Program-made: the position numbers and the translations under genes | The notes under the pieces: model-generated | Database searches by the model: none | The model's input: only the letters and a program-made list of their open reading frames with translations | What the model was told of the DNA's origin: nothing | Shown: piece after piece, positions 20,326 through 29,284 of the stretch | Position numbering within the stretch: the stretch's first letter is position 1 | Layout: each line of letters starts with the position of its first letter | Source of the DNA: Myxosarcina sp. GI1 | GTDB lineage: Bacteria > Cyanobacteriota > Cyanobacteriia > Cyanobacteriales > Xenococcaceae | Assembly (NCBI RefSeq): GCF_000756305.1 | Contig: NZ_JRFE01000006.1 | Span: 201,090 to 265,089 of the forward strand | Reading direction: 5' to 3' | DNA length: 64,000 bases

Positions 20326-20790
20326 ATGTCAACTGCCACCCAAGTAAATACGTCCAAACAAACTTTTAGCATTCAAGAAATTCATAATTTACTACCCCAT
20401 CGCTATCCTTTTGCCCTGATAGATCGGATTATCGAATACGTACCTGGAAAAAAAGCCGTGGGGATTAAAAACGTTACTTTTAACGAACCTTATTTTCAAG
20501 GACACATTCCCAACCGCCCGATAATGCCAGGAGTATTGATGGCAGAAGCGATGGCGCAGGTTGGAGGAATTGTTTTAGTGCAGCTACCAGAAATGGAAGG
20601 CAAATTTTTTGCCTATGCAGGCATTGATAAAATGCGGTTTCGCCGTCCCGTTATTCCAGGCGATCGTCTAATTATGACTGTAGAACTGCTATCTTTAAAG
20701 CAAAAACGTATTGCTAAAATGCAGGGCAAAGCAGAAGTTGAAGGCGAACTTGCCGTTAAAGGAGAAATGTTATTTTCTCTAATCGATTGA
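20326..20790 (+). CDS. fabZ: 3-hydroxyacyl-ACP dehydratase
   Basis: 154 aa. Dehydrates beta-hydroxyacyl-ACP in fatty acid synthesis. Hot-dog fold motifs: [13 protein letters not shown], then [20 protein letters not shown] with the catalytic His and Glu. Its place between lpxC and lpxA is the classical arrangement linking fatty acid and lipid A flux. Confidence 0.97.
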   Translation: MSTATQVNTSKQTFSIQEIHNLLPHRYPFALIDRIIEYVPGKKAVGIKNVTFNEPYFQGHIPNRPIMPGVLMAEAMAQVGGIVLVQLPEMEGKFFAYAGIDKMRFRRPVIPGDRLIMTVELLSLKQKRIAKMQGKAEVEGELAVKGEMLFSLID

Positions 20791-20812
20791 TAGCCGTTAA
20801 TAAAATATAGTC

Positions 20813-21604
20813 TTGAGTGCCTTAATTCATCATACCGCCATCATTCATCCCCATGCCGAACTTGATTCGACAGTTCGAGTAGCTCCCTATGCCGTTATTG
20901 GAGAGGAGGTTAAAATAGGTGCAAATACTACAATTGGCAGTCATGTTGTCATCGAGGGATTGACTGAAATTGGTGCCGATAACCAAATTTTTCCTGGGGC
21001 AGCAATTGGTTTGGAACCTCAAGATTTAAAATATCGCGGGGCAAATAGCTGCGTCAAAATAGGCGATCGCAACCGCATCCGCGAATATGTAACGATCAAT
21101 CGCGCTACGGGAGAGGGAGAAGCGACAGTTATCGGTAATGACAACCTATTTATGGCATATTCTCATGTCGGTCACAATTGTGCGATCGCTAATGAAGTAA
21201 TTATTGCTAACAGTGTGGCGATCGCAGGTCACGTCAGTATCGATTCGATGGCGGTAATTAGCGGTGTGTTGGGCGTTCATCAATTCGTTCATATCGGACG
21301 ATTGGCAATGATCGGCGGCATGAGCCGCATTAGTCGCGACGTACCTCCCTACATGCTGGTAGAAGGCAATCCCGCCAGGGTGCGATCGCTAAATTTGGTA
21401 GGACTTAAAAGAAGGGGCTTTAGTAGCAGCCAAATCAAACAACTCAAACAGGCTTTTCGTCTTCTATATCGTGAAGGTTTGCCTATCGATAAAGCGATCG
21501 CCGAACTGGATTTATTAGCAGATAACGAGCATGTTCGTTACTTGCAGGATTTTATCAGACAATCAAGTGCTACAGGAAGAAGGGGAGCGATTGCAGGCAA
21601 GTAA
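20813..21604 (+). CDS. lpxA: UDP-N-acetylglucosamine acyltransferase
   Basis: 263 aa. Transfers a hydroxyacyl chain to UDP-GlcNAc, starting lipid A. It shows left-handed beta-helix hexapeptide repeats (IGEEVKIGANTTIGSHVVIEG), the active-site region with His (YSHVGHNCAIAN), and a helical C-terminus. TTG 20813 is the apparent start, 22 bases after fabZ. lpxB, often next in cyanobacteria, is not here. Confidence 0.95.
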   Translation: MSALIHHTAIIHPHAELDSTVRVAPYAVIGEEVKIGANTTIGSHVVIEGLTEIGADNQIFPGAAIGLEPQDLKYRGANSCVKIGDRNRIREYVTINRATGEGEATVIGNDNLFMAYSHVGHNCAIANEVIIANSVAIAGHVSIDSMAVISGVLGVHQFVHIGRLAMIGGMSRISRDVPPYMLVEGNPARVRSLNLVGLKRRGFSSSQIKQLKQAFRLLYREGLPIDKAIAELDLLADNEHVRYLQDFIRQSSATGRRGAIAGK

Positions 21605-21619
21605 TATCGACTAATGATT

Positions 21620-21700
21620 GAACATAAAACATTAAACAATGAATAGCGAACAGTAAACAGTGTTTACCGATTTGTTGATAATTGCTTATTGCTCATTGCT
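21620..21700. repeat. Degenerate AACAATGAA-type spacer repeat
   Basis: Contains ATTGAACATAAAACATTAAACAATGAA, in pieces, and TTGCTTATTGCTCATTGC. Related strings occur at 23086-23115 (CAATGAATAATGAACGATG) and 44381-44445 (ACAATAAACAATAAGC and CTTATTGCTCATT). It is a short low-complexity family seen between cyanobacterial genes, with no coding content. Confidence 0.45.
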
Positions 21701-21754
21701 AAATAAAATGACAATAATTTGTATTCGCAAATCAAATAGGATTGCTATATTACA

Positions 21755-23071
21755 TTGTCATTTAAAAAAAAGGAAATTATTGTTTTGAAATCATCGAAAA
21801 CGCCGTTTGTTTATCCTAATATGAGGTTTCCCTTCATCTTGCTGATTGTCTGCTTTGCCGCTTGGGGAGTTGCTGCAAACATGACCGATCCTTTAGTCAA
21901 GGTCTTCAGCAAAATTTTTACAATGAGTACATTTCAGGCAGCACTCGTCCAGTTTTCCTACTATGGGGCATACTTTTGTTTGGCACTACCTGCGGCATTT
22001 ATCAATAAACGGTACTCGTATAAAGTTGGCGTTCTTACTGGTCTGGGTTTGGCAACTGTTGGTGCCTTTGCCTTTTATCCAGCCAGTTTAATTATGACTT
22101 ATGGCTTGTTTCTGGCTGCTTTATTTATTCTGGCGGCGGGTCTGTCAATTTTGGAAACGTCAGCTAATCCTTTTGTGATGTCTATGGGACCAGAAAAGAG
22201 TGCAACTCGTAGACTCAATCTCGCACAAGCATTTAATCCTCTGGGAACTAACATAGGTGTTTTTCTAGCAGCAACTTTGATTCTACCAAATTTAAATCCT
22301 GCCACTGCCGAACAGAGAGCGGCTATGACCTCTGAGGCACTTCGGGCTGTTAGGGCAGCAGAACTAAATGCTGTTATGGTTCCTTACGTTGGCATGGCGT
22401 GCGTGCTACTTGTAATCTGGCTGCTAATTGCCCCAGTTAAAGTTCGTGAGTCTCAACAGGCTTCAAGAACAGACTCGCAATCGGTTAGTTTTCTTTCGAC
22501 ACTAAAACGGCTACTTGCCAATCCACATTACAGTTGGGGAGTTGTCGCTCAGTTTTTTAATGTTGCAGCACAAACCTGTACCTGGACGTTTACGATTCAG
22601 TACGTACAGGAGGCTATAGGTGGTAATGAAGCGAATGCTGGAAACTATCTTCAATACAGTCTCCTGGTTTTTATGAGTTTTCGATTTCTAATGACCTGGG
22701 TAATGGGATTTATCCGTCCGACAATTTTATTAACGGGTTTGGCGTTGCTGGGAAATCTGCTTTGTGTCTATGCAATACTCAGTCCCAATATCTCTGGAGT
22801 CTGGGCAGTGGTGTTTATCTCAGCTTGTCTATCATTAATGTTTCCGACGATTTACGGAGTTGCTTTATATGGTCTTGGCGAGGATACTAAGTTTGGGGCG
22901 GCTGGATTGGTTATGGCGATTCTGGGAGGGGCGGTCATGCCACTGGTTCAGGGAGGGTTGCTAGATGCCTTTGGGGCTGCAATCTCTTACATTATTCCAG
23001 CAATTTGTTTCTTAGTTATTGCTGGTTACGGTTTCTTTAACCTCAAAACAGTCAGAGGATTACAAATCTAG
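21755..23071 (+). CDS. MFS carrier of the FucP (fucose/glucose:proton symporter) type
   Basis: Up to 438 aa, 12 membrane helices. The sequence fits the FGHS family: FAAWGVAANMTDPLVKVF in helix 1, an ILETSANPFV motif, the RLNLAQAFNPLGTNIGVF stretch, and a late MFPTIYGVALYGLG. The start is uncertain: TTG 21755 opens the frame, while TTG 21785 has AGGA about 11 bases upstream and would remove 10 residues. Substrate could be a sugar such as fucose or galactose. It is not part of the lipid A cluster by function. Confidence 0.82.
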   Translation: MSFKKKEIIVLKSSKTPFVYPNMRFPFILLIVCFAAWGVAANMTDPLVKVFSKIFTMSTFQAALVQFSYYGAYFCLALPAAFINKRYSYKVGVLTGLGLATVGAFAFYPASLIMTYGLFLAALFILAAGLSILETSANPFVMSMGPEKSATRRLNLAQAFNPLGTNIGVFLAATLILPNLNPATAEQRAAMTSEALRAVRAAELNAVMVPYVGMACVLLVIWLLIAPVKVRESQQASRTDSQSVSFLSTLKRLLANPHYSWGVVAQFFNVAAQTCTWTFTIQYVQEAIGGNEANAGNYLQYSLLVFMSFRFLMTWVMGFIRPTILLTGLALLGNLLCVYAILSPNISGVWAVVFISACLSLMFPTIYGVALYGLGEDTKFGAAGLVMAILGGAVMPLVQGGLLDAFGAAISYIIPAICFLVIAGYGFFNLKTVRGLQI

Positions 23072-23436
23072 GTTCGGTTAACCAATGAATAATGAACGAT
23101 GAACAATAAGCGCATTAAAATTAACTTTGCTTTATTCGCTTTTTGGGATAAAGTCATTTTGAATCGAGAAAATGGCATCTACTGTGGAAAATAGCATAAG
23201 GTTGGACGATTAAAAATAGTGCTGTGGCGGTAAGAATCAGCTTATTTATAACTTCAGTGCCTCAAACTAGACTAAATAATCGCTTTTTAATTCTGCACGC
23301 AGAGCGTACCAGTAATTTTGGTAAGGTTTTTTTGGCTTTAGACACTTACCAAAATCCACCACGTATTAAACAATAATCTTGACTCGCTTGTCGCTAATAT
23401 GCGATCGTTAATTGATAACCAGTAGTTAATAGGTCG
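23072..23436. other. Intergenic region with a perfect inverted repeat
   Basis: 365 bases without a gene. The only clear structure is ATTTTGGTAAG (23315-23325) and CTTACCAAAAT (23345-23355), 11-bp perfect arms around a 19-base loop containing a T7 run. It could be a regulatory hairpin or operator ahead of menG, or a repeat fragment. Confidence 0.5.
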
Positions 23437-24129
23437 ATGGAAGCAACACAAATTCAGGCAATGTTCGATCGCATTGCCCCCGTATACGATCGCCTCAACG
23501 ATCGCCTAAGTTTGGGAATGCACCGTATTTGGAAACAAATGGCGGTAAAATGGAGCGAGGCTAGCCCTGGGGATACTGCTTTAGATATTTGCTGCGGTAG
23601 CGGCGATTTGACTCTAAAATTAGCAAAACAGGTGAGTAAATCGGGACGGGCGATTGGTATTGATTTTGCTGGCGAACAGTTGGCGATCGCCAAACAGCGA
23701 CAGGCTTACTATTGTCCCCGACTTCCTGTTACCTGGATACAGGGTGACGCGCTCGATCTGCCTTTTGAAGCTGATTATTTTGACTGTGCGACTATTGGCT
23801 ATGGCTTACGTAACGTAACCGATATTCCCCTGTGTCTTAAAGAACTCTATCGCGTTCTCAAGCCAGAAGCAAAAGCGGCAATTCTCGATTTTCATCTTCC
23901 CAGTCAGGCTTATATGCGTGCCTTTCAACAATGGTATTTACAAAATATCGTCGTACCTACAGCAAAAGATCTAGGTATGAGCAAAGAATATGCCTATATC
24001 AATCCCAGTATCGAACGATTTCCCACAGGTACAGAACAAATAAAGCTAGCTACTAAAGTTGGTTTTGCCAAAGCTACCCACTATCCTCTAATAGGTGGCA
24101 TTATGGGAATATTAGTGTTAGTAAAATAA
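23437..24129 (+). CDS. menG: Demethylphylloquinone (UbiE/MenG-type) methyltransferase
   Basis: 230 aa. SAM-dependent C-methylation of the demethylated naphthoquinone, the last step to phylloquinone of photosystem I. Motifs: FDRIAPVYDRLNDRLSLGMH, the SAM-binding ALDICCGSGDL, ATIGYGLRNVTD and the C-terminal GGIMGILVLVK. It is full length with an ATG start. The UbiE fold also serves ubiquinone synthesis in proteobacteria, but cyanobacteria use it for phylloquinone. Confidence 0.93.
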   Translation: MEATQIQAMFDRIAPVYDRLNDRLSLGMHRIWKQMAVKWSEASPGDTALDICCGSGDLTLKLAKQVSKSGRAIGIDFAGEQLAIAKQRQAYYCPRLPVTWIQGDALDLPFEADYFDCATIGYGLRNVTDIPLCLKELYRVLKPEAKAAILDFHLPSQAYMRAFQQWYLQNIVVPTAKDLGMSKEYAYINPSIERFPTGTEQIKLATKVGFAKATHYPLIGGIMGILVLVK

Positions 24130-24180
24130 ACAGAGAATTTATTTTCGACAGCCTAACTTTTTATTCTGGATTTAACGGGT

Positions 24181-25410
24181 TTGACAATAACAGATCTCTG
24201 GATATATTTTGTTCCTCCCATAGCAGGAAGTGTAATTGGCTATTTTACCAACGATCTAGCCATCAATATGCTGTTTCGTCCCTATCGGGCAATTTACATC
24301 GGCAAACGCAAGTTACCTTTTACTCCAGGTTTGATTCCTAGCAATCAACAGCGTTTGGCTACCAAAGTTGCCGATACGATTATGGGTTCTTTGCTCACTC
24401 CAGGAGAATTACAAAAATTAGCCAGAAGACTATTGCAAACAGAGCGAGTTCAGGGGGCAATTTTATGGATGCTCAAGTTAGCCTTAGAGCAGCTTGAATC
24501 GGATAAACAACAAAAAACTGCTAAAGTTTTAGGTAATATTCTGCACGATCTATTCAGCCAGTCTTTACCTCGTTTGATCAAAGTTTTGGCGAGAAAAGAA
24601 GACTTTTTAGAACCGCAGATCGATCGCATTTTCGATCGCATTTTGTTAGATTTTCAACTTAAAGAACCCCAAGCAAGAAAGTTTTCCGACTGGATTTTAG
24701 AAGTAGTGCTTCCTGCCGATTTGATTCGGAGGGGAATTATCGATTTTCTAACCGATCGCAACATTCAAATTATTGATGAAGGCTTTCGCGAAAAAACTAG
24801 CGGTACTTATTGGGTGGTAGCCAACTTATTTGGCGTGCGTAATAGTTTGATCCGCTTGCGATCGTTTTGTCTCGATGAAAAAGAAGTAACTAACGCCAGA
24901 TTAAAAGAATTAATTTTATCATTACAAATACGCGATCGCCTTAAAGTCTGGTTACAGGAATTATCCCTACAAAATTTGCCTGTTTCTACCGTCAGACAGT
25001 TACGCAAAACCGTCCGCGATGCAGTGCGTACTTATCTACAAGAGCGAGGCGCGGATTTACTGCAAAATCTCGGCGAGTCTGTAGACTGGGAGCATATTGC
25101 CGTCTTGATTCTCAATCGTTTGCGTTCTTCTCCTACAGTAAATGAATCTTTGGAAGTAATTAGTCTCGAACTAGCATTAGTTTTAGAACGCTATTTAGAA
25201 GAAGATTTAGAAAAATTAGTCGCTCAAGCAATTCCTATTTTGGCGATCGACAAAGTAATCTCCGAAAGGGTTGCCGCAACTTCGCCAGAAGATTTAGAAA
25301 CAGCCGTTCAAGGCATCGTTAAAAACGAACTACAGGCAATTGTCAATCTGGGTGGTTTACTTGGTTTTGTTGTCGGTTTGTTTCAAACAGTATTATTATT
25401 CTTTAATTGA
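24181..25410 (+). CDS. DUF445 family membrane-anchored protein
   Basis: 409 aa. It has an N-terminal helix with [23 protein letters not shown], the conserved DUF445 opening, a long helical soluble middle, and a C-terminal helix ([18 protein letters not shown]). The start is TTG 24181. Function is unknown; the family is widespread in bacteria and predicted to tether to membranes at both ends. It follows menG by about 50 bases in the same direction. Confidence 0.88.
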   Translation: MTITDLWIYFVPPIAGSVIGYFTNDLAINMLFRPYRAIYIGKRKLPFTPGLIPSNQQRLATKVADTIMGSLLTPGELQKLARRLLQTERVQGAILWMLKLALEQLESDKQQKTAKVLGNILHDLFSQSLPRLIKVLARKEDFLEPQIDRIFDRILLDFQLKEPQARKFSDWILEVVLPADLIRRGIIDFLTDRNIQIIDEGFREKTSGTYWVVANLFGVRNSLIRLRSFCLDEKEVTNARLKELILSLQIRDRLKVWLQELSLQNLPVSTVRQLRKTVRDAVRTYLQERGADLLQNLGESVDWEHIAVLILNRLRSSPTVNESLEVISLELALVLERYLEEDLEKLVAQAIPILAIDKVISERVAATSPEDLETAVQGIVKNELQAIVNLGGLLGFVVGLFQTVLLFFN

Positions 25411-25444
25411 GTTTGACTATTTTAAAACTACTATAACTATTATC

Positions 25445-25945
25445 CTAAACTGGTTCCATTTCTAAAGAATTCATAAATTCATCAAAAGAATCAGCAACTA
25501 AATATAAATTTGAACTGTCAATCTCTTCACCTGGCTCTACAACAACTTCATCCTCACGATCCCAGAAATAAATTGCTCCCGTACTGAGCGAAATCGCTAT
25601 CAGATTACCACCTGGATCGGTAGCAATAGGAAGAAGATCGGGCTTTATTCTTCCTTGATAATTTTGATAGTTGTTGAATAGATTGTAACTATCATTAGAA
25701 AGAATACCGAAAAAAACAGATAATACTCCTTTATCATCGTATGGGTAATTTTTTTTAAATGGAAAAAGAAGATATCCATCACAAGCTGTCAAACTGTAAT
25801 TTGCCAAAAAAACTTTATAATCATCAGGTAATTGAAAATTTAATTCTTCTTCCAGTTGCTTTATATCTTGTTGCGTAGGTAACTCATATTCATCCTCAAC
25901 AAAATAGTAATGAAAGCTGTTCATTTTTTCTTGATATTTGTTCAT
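25445..25945 (-). CDS. SMI1/KNR4 (SUKH) family protein, orphan immunity-like
   Basis: 166 aa. The SUKH fold is seen in LEEELNFQLPDDYKVFLANYS, LLPIATDPGGNLIAISLS and the final FDEFMNSLE. SUKH proteins often neutralise polymorphic toxins. No toxin gene lies beside it; its neighbours are DUF445 and a pterin dehydratase. It is more AT-rich than its neighbours, consistent with recent acquisition. It could be an orphan immunity gene or have a housekeeping role. Confidence 0.8.
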   Translation of the reverse strand: MNKYQEKMNSFHYYFVEDEYELPTQQDIKQLEEELNFQLPDDYKVFLANYSLTACDGYLLFPFKKNYPYDDKGVLSVFFGILSNDSYNLFNNYQNYQGRIKPDLLPIATDPGGNLIAISLSTGAIYFWDREDEVVVEPGEEIDSSNLYLVADSFDEFMNSLEMEPV

Positions 25946-26099
25946 GATAAATTACTTGTTATTTATTTTGATTAAATTAAGAGCGATCGCCTAATATAAT
26001 GTAGTGTTGCGATCGCTTGTTCGGCTAAATTCACAAAAAGTCGATCGCTTTTCTATCTGTTGTAAGGTAAATATGTAGCTTGCAATAGGAGAAAGAAAC

Positions 26100-26450
26100 A
26101 TGGCAGAAGATCTATCTCAAGGAAAATGCGTTCCCTGTAGTGGAGATTTGCCCCCATTGAGTAAAGAAGAAATCAACTCAATGAAACCCCAAGTTCCTGA
26201 ATGGGATGTAATTAAAGAAGATGATGAGTTTCACTTGGAACGAGTCTATAAATTTTCTGATTTTAAAACCGCCCTTGCTTTTACTCAGTCTGTAGGTGAA
26301 GCCGCAGAAGCAGAAGGACACCATCCCGTACTAGTTACAGAATGGGGTAAGGTGAAGGTAACATGGTGGACTCATGCAATTTCAGGACTGCATAAAAATG
26401 ATTTTATTATGGCAGCAAAAAGTGACGATTTAGCCAAATCGGTTAAATAA
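26100..26450 (+). CDS. Pterin-4a-carbinolamine dehydratase
   Basis: 116 aa. Dehydrates 4a-hydroxytetrahydropterin. It carries the family motif EAEGHHPVLVTEWGKVKVTW with the paired His, and ends in HKNDFIMAAK. The N-terminal CVPCSG stretch is typical of bacterial members. RBS AGGAG lies 10 bases upstream of ATG 26100. It converges with the ABC permease gene, whose stop is 6 bases away. Confidence 0.9.
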   Translation: MAEDLSQGKCVPCSGDLPPLSKEEINSMKPQVPEWDVIKEDDEFHLERVYKFSDFKTALAFTQSVGEAAEAEGHHPVLVTEWGKVKVTWWTHAISGLHKNDFIMAAKSDDLAKSVK

Positions 26451-26455
26451 TCGCT

Positions 26456-27370
26456 TTAGGTTTTAGGATCGAGTGCATCTCGGAGTCCATCACCAATATA
26501 GTTGATACTCAAAACCGTTAAAAAAATTGCCAAACCAGGAAATAGTGCCATGTGGGGGGCAGTGGTGAGATAATCTTTAGCATCGAATAACATTCGCCCC
26601 CACGTCGGTACGTCGGGGGGAAAACCCAAACCCAAAAAACTCAAGGTTGATTCGGTGAGAATGGCATTGCCTACTGCCAAAGTCGCTGCGACGATAATTA
26701 CGCCGAGTACATTGGGGAAAAGATGCGTCCAAATGATTCTGCTAGGTTTGGCACCTACTGCCCTCGCCGCGCTGACAAACTCCATTTCTTTTAGCTTTAA
26801 AAAATTGGCTCTAACTAACCGCGCTACAGACATCCAGTTTAAACCGCCAATTAACAAGACAATTAACACAAAAATTCCTAGTTCTGCACCTGCGATCGCT
26901 CTTAATGAATCGCGAAATAAATAGACGATTAATAACAATAAAGGTAGCTGAGGCAAGGCTAAAAACAAATCGGTCAAGCGCATTAAAATACCGTCGATAA
27001 TTCCCCCGTAAAAACCCGCAATTGCTCCTACAATAGTTCCTAAAATTATGGAAACTACCATTGCAGCAATACCTACAGACAGAGAAATCCTGCCTCCCTG
27101 CAAGATTCTGGCAAGCTGATCTTGTCCCAAAGCGTTAGTGCCAAAAGGGTGTTGCCAACTAGGAGGTGCCGCAGAATTAGCAAAGTCAATTTTGTTAATA
27201 GAAACGGTATAAATTAAGGGAGCAAAAATAACTGCTGCAACAATTACTAAAATTACTACCGTTCCTAAAACTGCCGTGCGATCGCGCTTGAATTTTCGCC
27301 AAGCATTTTGCCATAAATTACTAGATTTTGTCGTTCTCGCGTCGCTCGCACCGTAGTTGACAAAGCTCAT
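26456..27370 (-). CDS. ABC transporter permease, DppC/OppC type
   Basis: 304 aa. Inner-membrane subunit of a peptide or nickel/oligosaccharide-class importer. It has an N-terminal OppC-N helix (AVLGTVVILVIVAAVIFAPL), then HPFGTNALGQDQLARIL and the binding-protein-dependent permease core with the EAA loop (EFVSAARAVGAKPSRIIWTHLFPN). No partner permease, ATPase or binding protein lies nearby, so it works with subunits encoded elsewhere or is a solitary remnant. Confidence 0.92.
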   Translation of the reverse strand: MSFVNYGASDARTTKSSNLWQNAWRKFKRDRTAVLGTVVILVIVAAVIFAPLIYTVSINKIDFANSAAPPSWQHPFGTNALGQDQLARILQGGRISLSVGIAAMVVSIILGTIVGAIAGFYGGIIDGILMRLTDLFLALPQLPLLLLIVYLFRDSLRAIAGAELGIFVLIVLLIGGLNWMSVARLVRANFLKLKEMEFVSAARAVGAKPSRIIWTHLFPNVLGVIIVAATLAVGNAILTESTLSFLGLGFPPDVPTWGRMLFDAKDYLTTAPHMALFPGLAIFLTVLSINYIGDGLRDALDPKT

Positions 27371-27588
27371 ATTTATAAGTTACAAAAATAATACTGAATA
27401 CTGGCTTGTTAATTAGTTGCGACTGTATTGAGGTTCTCTTCTCAAATTGCTAATTATTAATTATAATTAAAAGAATATAATTTTTAAAATTTAGTTTTAA
27501 TATTATTTTTTTTATAAGCAAAATTGATATTTTTTATTTAAAATCTGCATAAGTTTTAAGCTTTATAAATAAAACAGTATTTTTAATT

Positions 27589-28119
27589 ATGATTAGTAAA
27601 ACTGCAAAAATATTATTAATTGCTAATTGCTTATGTTTATCTAATATTAATATTGCTTTAGCTCGTTGTTTTAATTGTGAAACTGCTATTGCCGATCGAG
27701 ATACATTAGTAAAATTGAATCCAACTGTGGCTCAGAACCCAATCCCTAGAAGAGCCGCTAGCAGTCGCCAAAAAAAATCTCCCCAGCCAAATTTTTGGTG
27801 GGTAATAGAACAATTCGATCCGTTTGAAGGAAGATTAGTAGAAAGCTGGTCATCACAATCACAGGTAAAAGAAATCAGTTTAATAGTCAATTTGCGTTTG
27901 TGGACACTGATGGACTATTTGGGACGCTATAGTTTTGTCAATCAATTTGGTAGTACGGCACGAAACTACGGCTATAGTCTAAACATTTTTAGTACTCAAA
28001 AACAGCGTTTGGCAACTTATAAATATAACTCTGTAACTAATCCTCCTAAATGGGAAATTGATTTGGAAAGATTGGGCAAAGATAGCTTGAGATTGTCTCC
28101 TTCAGATCTCCAACAGTAA
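27589..28119 (+). CDS. Exported protein of unknown function
   Basis: 176 aa. It begins with a signal-peptide-like helix (ILLIANCLCLSNINIALA) and a CFNC pair just after. A basic, proline-containing linker precedes a region with WWVIEQFDPFEGRLVESW and a C-terminal KWEIDLERLGKDSLRLSP. No family recognised. The upstream 200 bases are extremely AT-rich. Confidence 0.65.
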   Translation: MISKTAKILLIANCLCLSNINIALARCFNCETAIADRDTLVKLNPTVAQNPIPRRAASSRQKKSPQPNFWWVIEQFDPFEGRLVESWSSQSQVKEISLIVNLRLWTLMDYLGRYSFVNQFGSTARNYGYSLNIFSTQKQRLATYKYNSVTNPPKWEIDLERLGKDSLRLSPSDLQQ

Positions 28120-28205
28120 ATTAAGATTAATAGATCGATAGATTGACGATAGATCGATCTGTGTTATTAATTTTATTTAATTGTCGCGCTTAGGTAAGAT
28201 TAATA

Positions 28206-28748
28206 ATGAGTTTATTTAATCAAATTTTAGATGCAGTTAATAGTCCCGAAAGAGAAGCAAGCTCTAATCAATTGGGTAGCATTCTCGATACCGTACAACA
28301 GTTGGGCGGTAACTACAATACCAATTCTTCTAACATTCAGTCCGCAATGTCAATTGTCGGTAACTTTACCCGCTCGGCTTTAAAACAAAAGCGCGATCGC
28401 AACGGTATGGGTGAAGTAAATCAAATTGTCAATCGCTATGGTGGCAATCAAGCTAATTCTCAGGTACTGTCAATGTTGTTTGGTACGCCTCAGCTACAGC
28501 AAATGACTCAGCAAATTAGCAGTCGAACTGGACTTGACGCTCGCACGATTCAAATGCTGTTGCCTATTTTAGTGCCGATGGTGCTGAATTTGCTCAAAAC
28601 GGGAAATAGTAAATCTGCTGCTCGAGGTATGTCAAATGCAGTCACTCAGAATAATTCTGTTGTCGATCGCTTTTTAGATGCAGATGGCGATGGGGATGTA
28701 GATGTGGCAGATGCCATGATGATGTCTTCTCGTTTTTTAGGGCGTTAG
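28206..28748 (+). CDS. DUF937 family protein with C-terminal calcium-loop-like motif
   Basis: 180 aa. The N-terminal part matches DUF937 (MSLFNQILDAVNSPE, then LGSILDTVQQLGGN), the middle is Gln/Asn-rich, and LLPILVPMVLNLL forms the hydrophobic core. The end has DADGDGDVDVADAM, an EF-hand or dockerin-like loop. Function is unknown. Confidence 0.82.
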   Translation: MSLFNQILDAVNSPEREASSNQLGSILDTVQQLGGNYNTNSSNIQSAMSIVGNFTRSALKQKRDRNGMGEVNQIVNRYGGNQANSQVLSMLFGTPQLQQMTQQISSRTGLDARTIQMLLPILVPMVLNLLKTGNSKSAARGMSNAVTQNNSVVDRFLDADGDGDVDVADAMMMSSRFLGR

Positions 28749-28922
28749 GCTGAGTAGTTATGTAGTTAGATCTTGACAAAACGATATATATTTGTAACAA
28801 TAAATACAGAAACTAAAACGTTCATCTCTTTTGGATTTTATAGTCTAAGAGACGGAAGTAGGGAATTTCTCCTGAAGGAACGCGCCTCACTATCACTACA
28901 AGCACCTTTTGGAGGCGAAACC

Positions 28923-29096
28923 ATGCAACTTTTATATCGTGGAATCAACTACGACCGTAAATCTCAAACCGCAATTGACAATTACGAAGCGCAAGGAAAA
29001 TACAGGGGTGTTGAATGGCACTCACGGGATATTAAATCTATTGCCGTCGGTCGAAATAAGTCGCACCTAACCTATCGTGGAGTAGATTATTGCTAA
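28923..29096 (+). CDS. Small DUF4278 protein
   Basis: 57 aa. The start is set by GGAGG at 28911-28915, 7 bases before ATG 28923; the frame is open further upstream but without similarity. It holds the duplicated pattern LLYRGINYD ... LTYRGVDYC typical of DUF4278, a family common in cyanobacteria and of unknown function. A second family member lies at 54949-55389. Confidence 0.8.
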   Translation: MQLLYRGINYDRKSQTAIDNYEAQGKYRGVEWHSRDIKSIAVGRNKSHLTYRGVDYC

Positions 29097-29124
29097 GTTA
29101 AAATTTAACTGCTAATGAACTATG

Positions 29125-29152
29125 AAGCGATCGCTCTTGAGAGCGATCGCTT
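29125..29152 (+). terminator. HIP1-containing hairpin terminator
   Basis: 13-bp perfect arms (AAGCGATCGCTCT / AGAGCGATCGCTT) around a 2-base loop, followed by TACTTTAT. Each arm contains a full HIP1 octamer. It lies 28 bases after the DUF4278 stop and probably ends that transcript. Confidence 0.65.
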
Positions 29153-29284
29153 TACTTTATAGAAAGTAAATTTACCAGTTATTAAAAGCTAACGTTATGT
29201 TAAAGTTATTTTGCCAGTTGTAGAGAAATTAGAGCAACTACCGATAATTAAAATACGAGCCGACTTGTATTTGCAATAAAATTG

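Noticed and set aside
27420-27450. TTCTCTTCTCAA near 27430 as a ninth motif copy
   Set aside because: Lacks the TCACAA half-site, and no TAnnnT follows at 10 bases.
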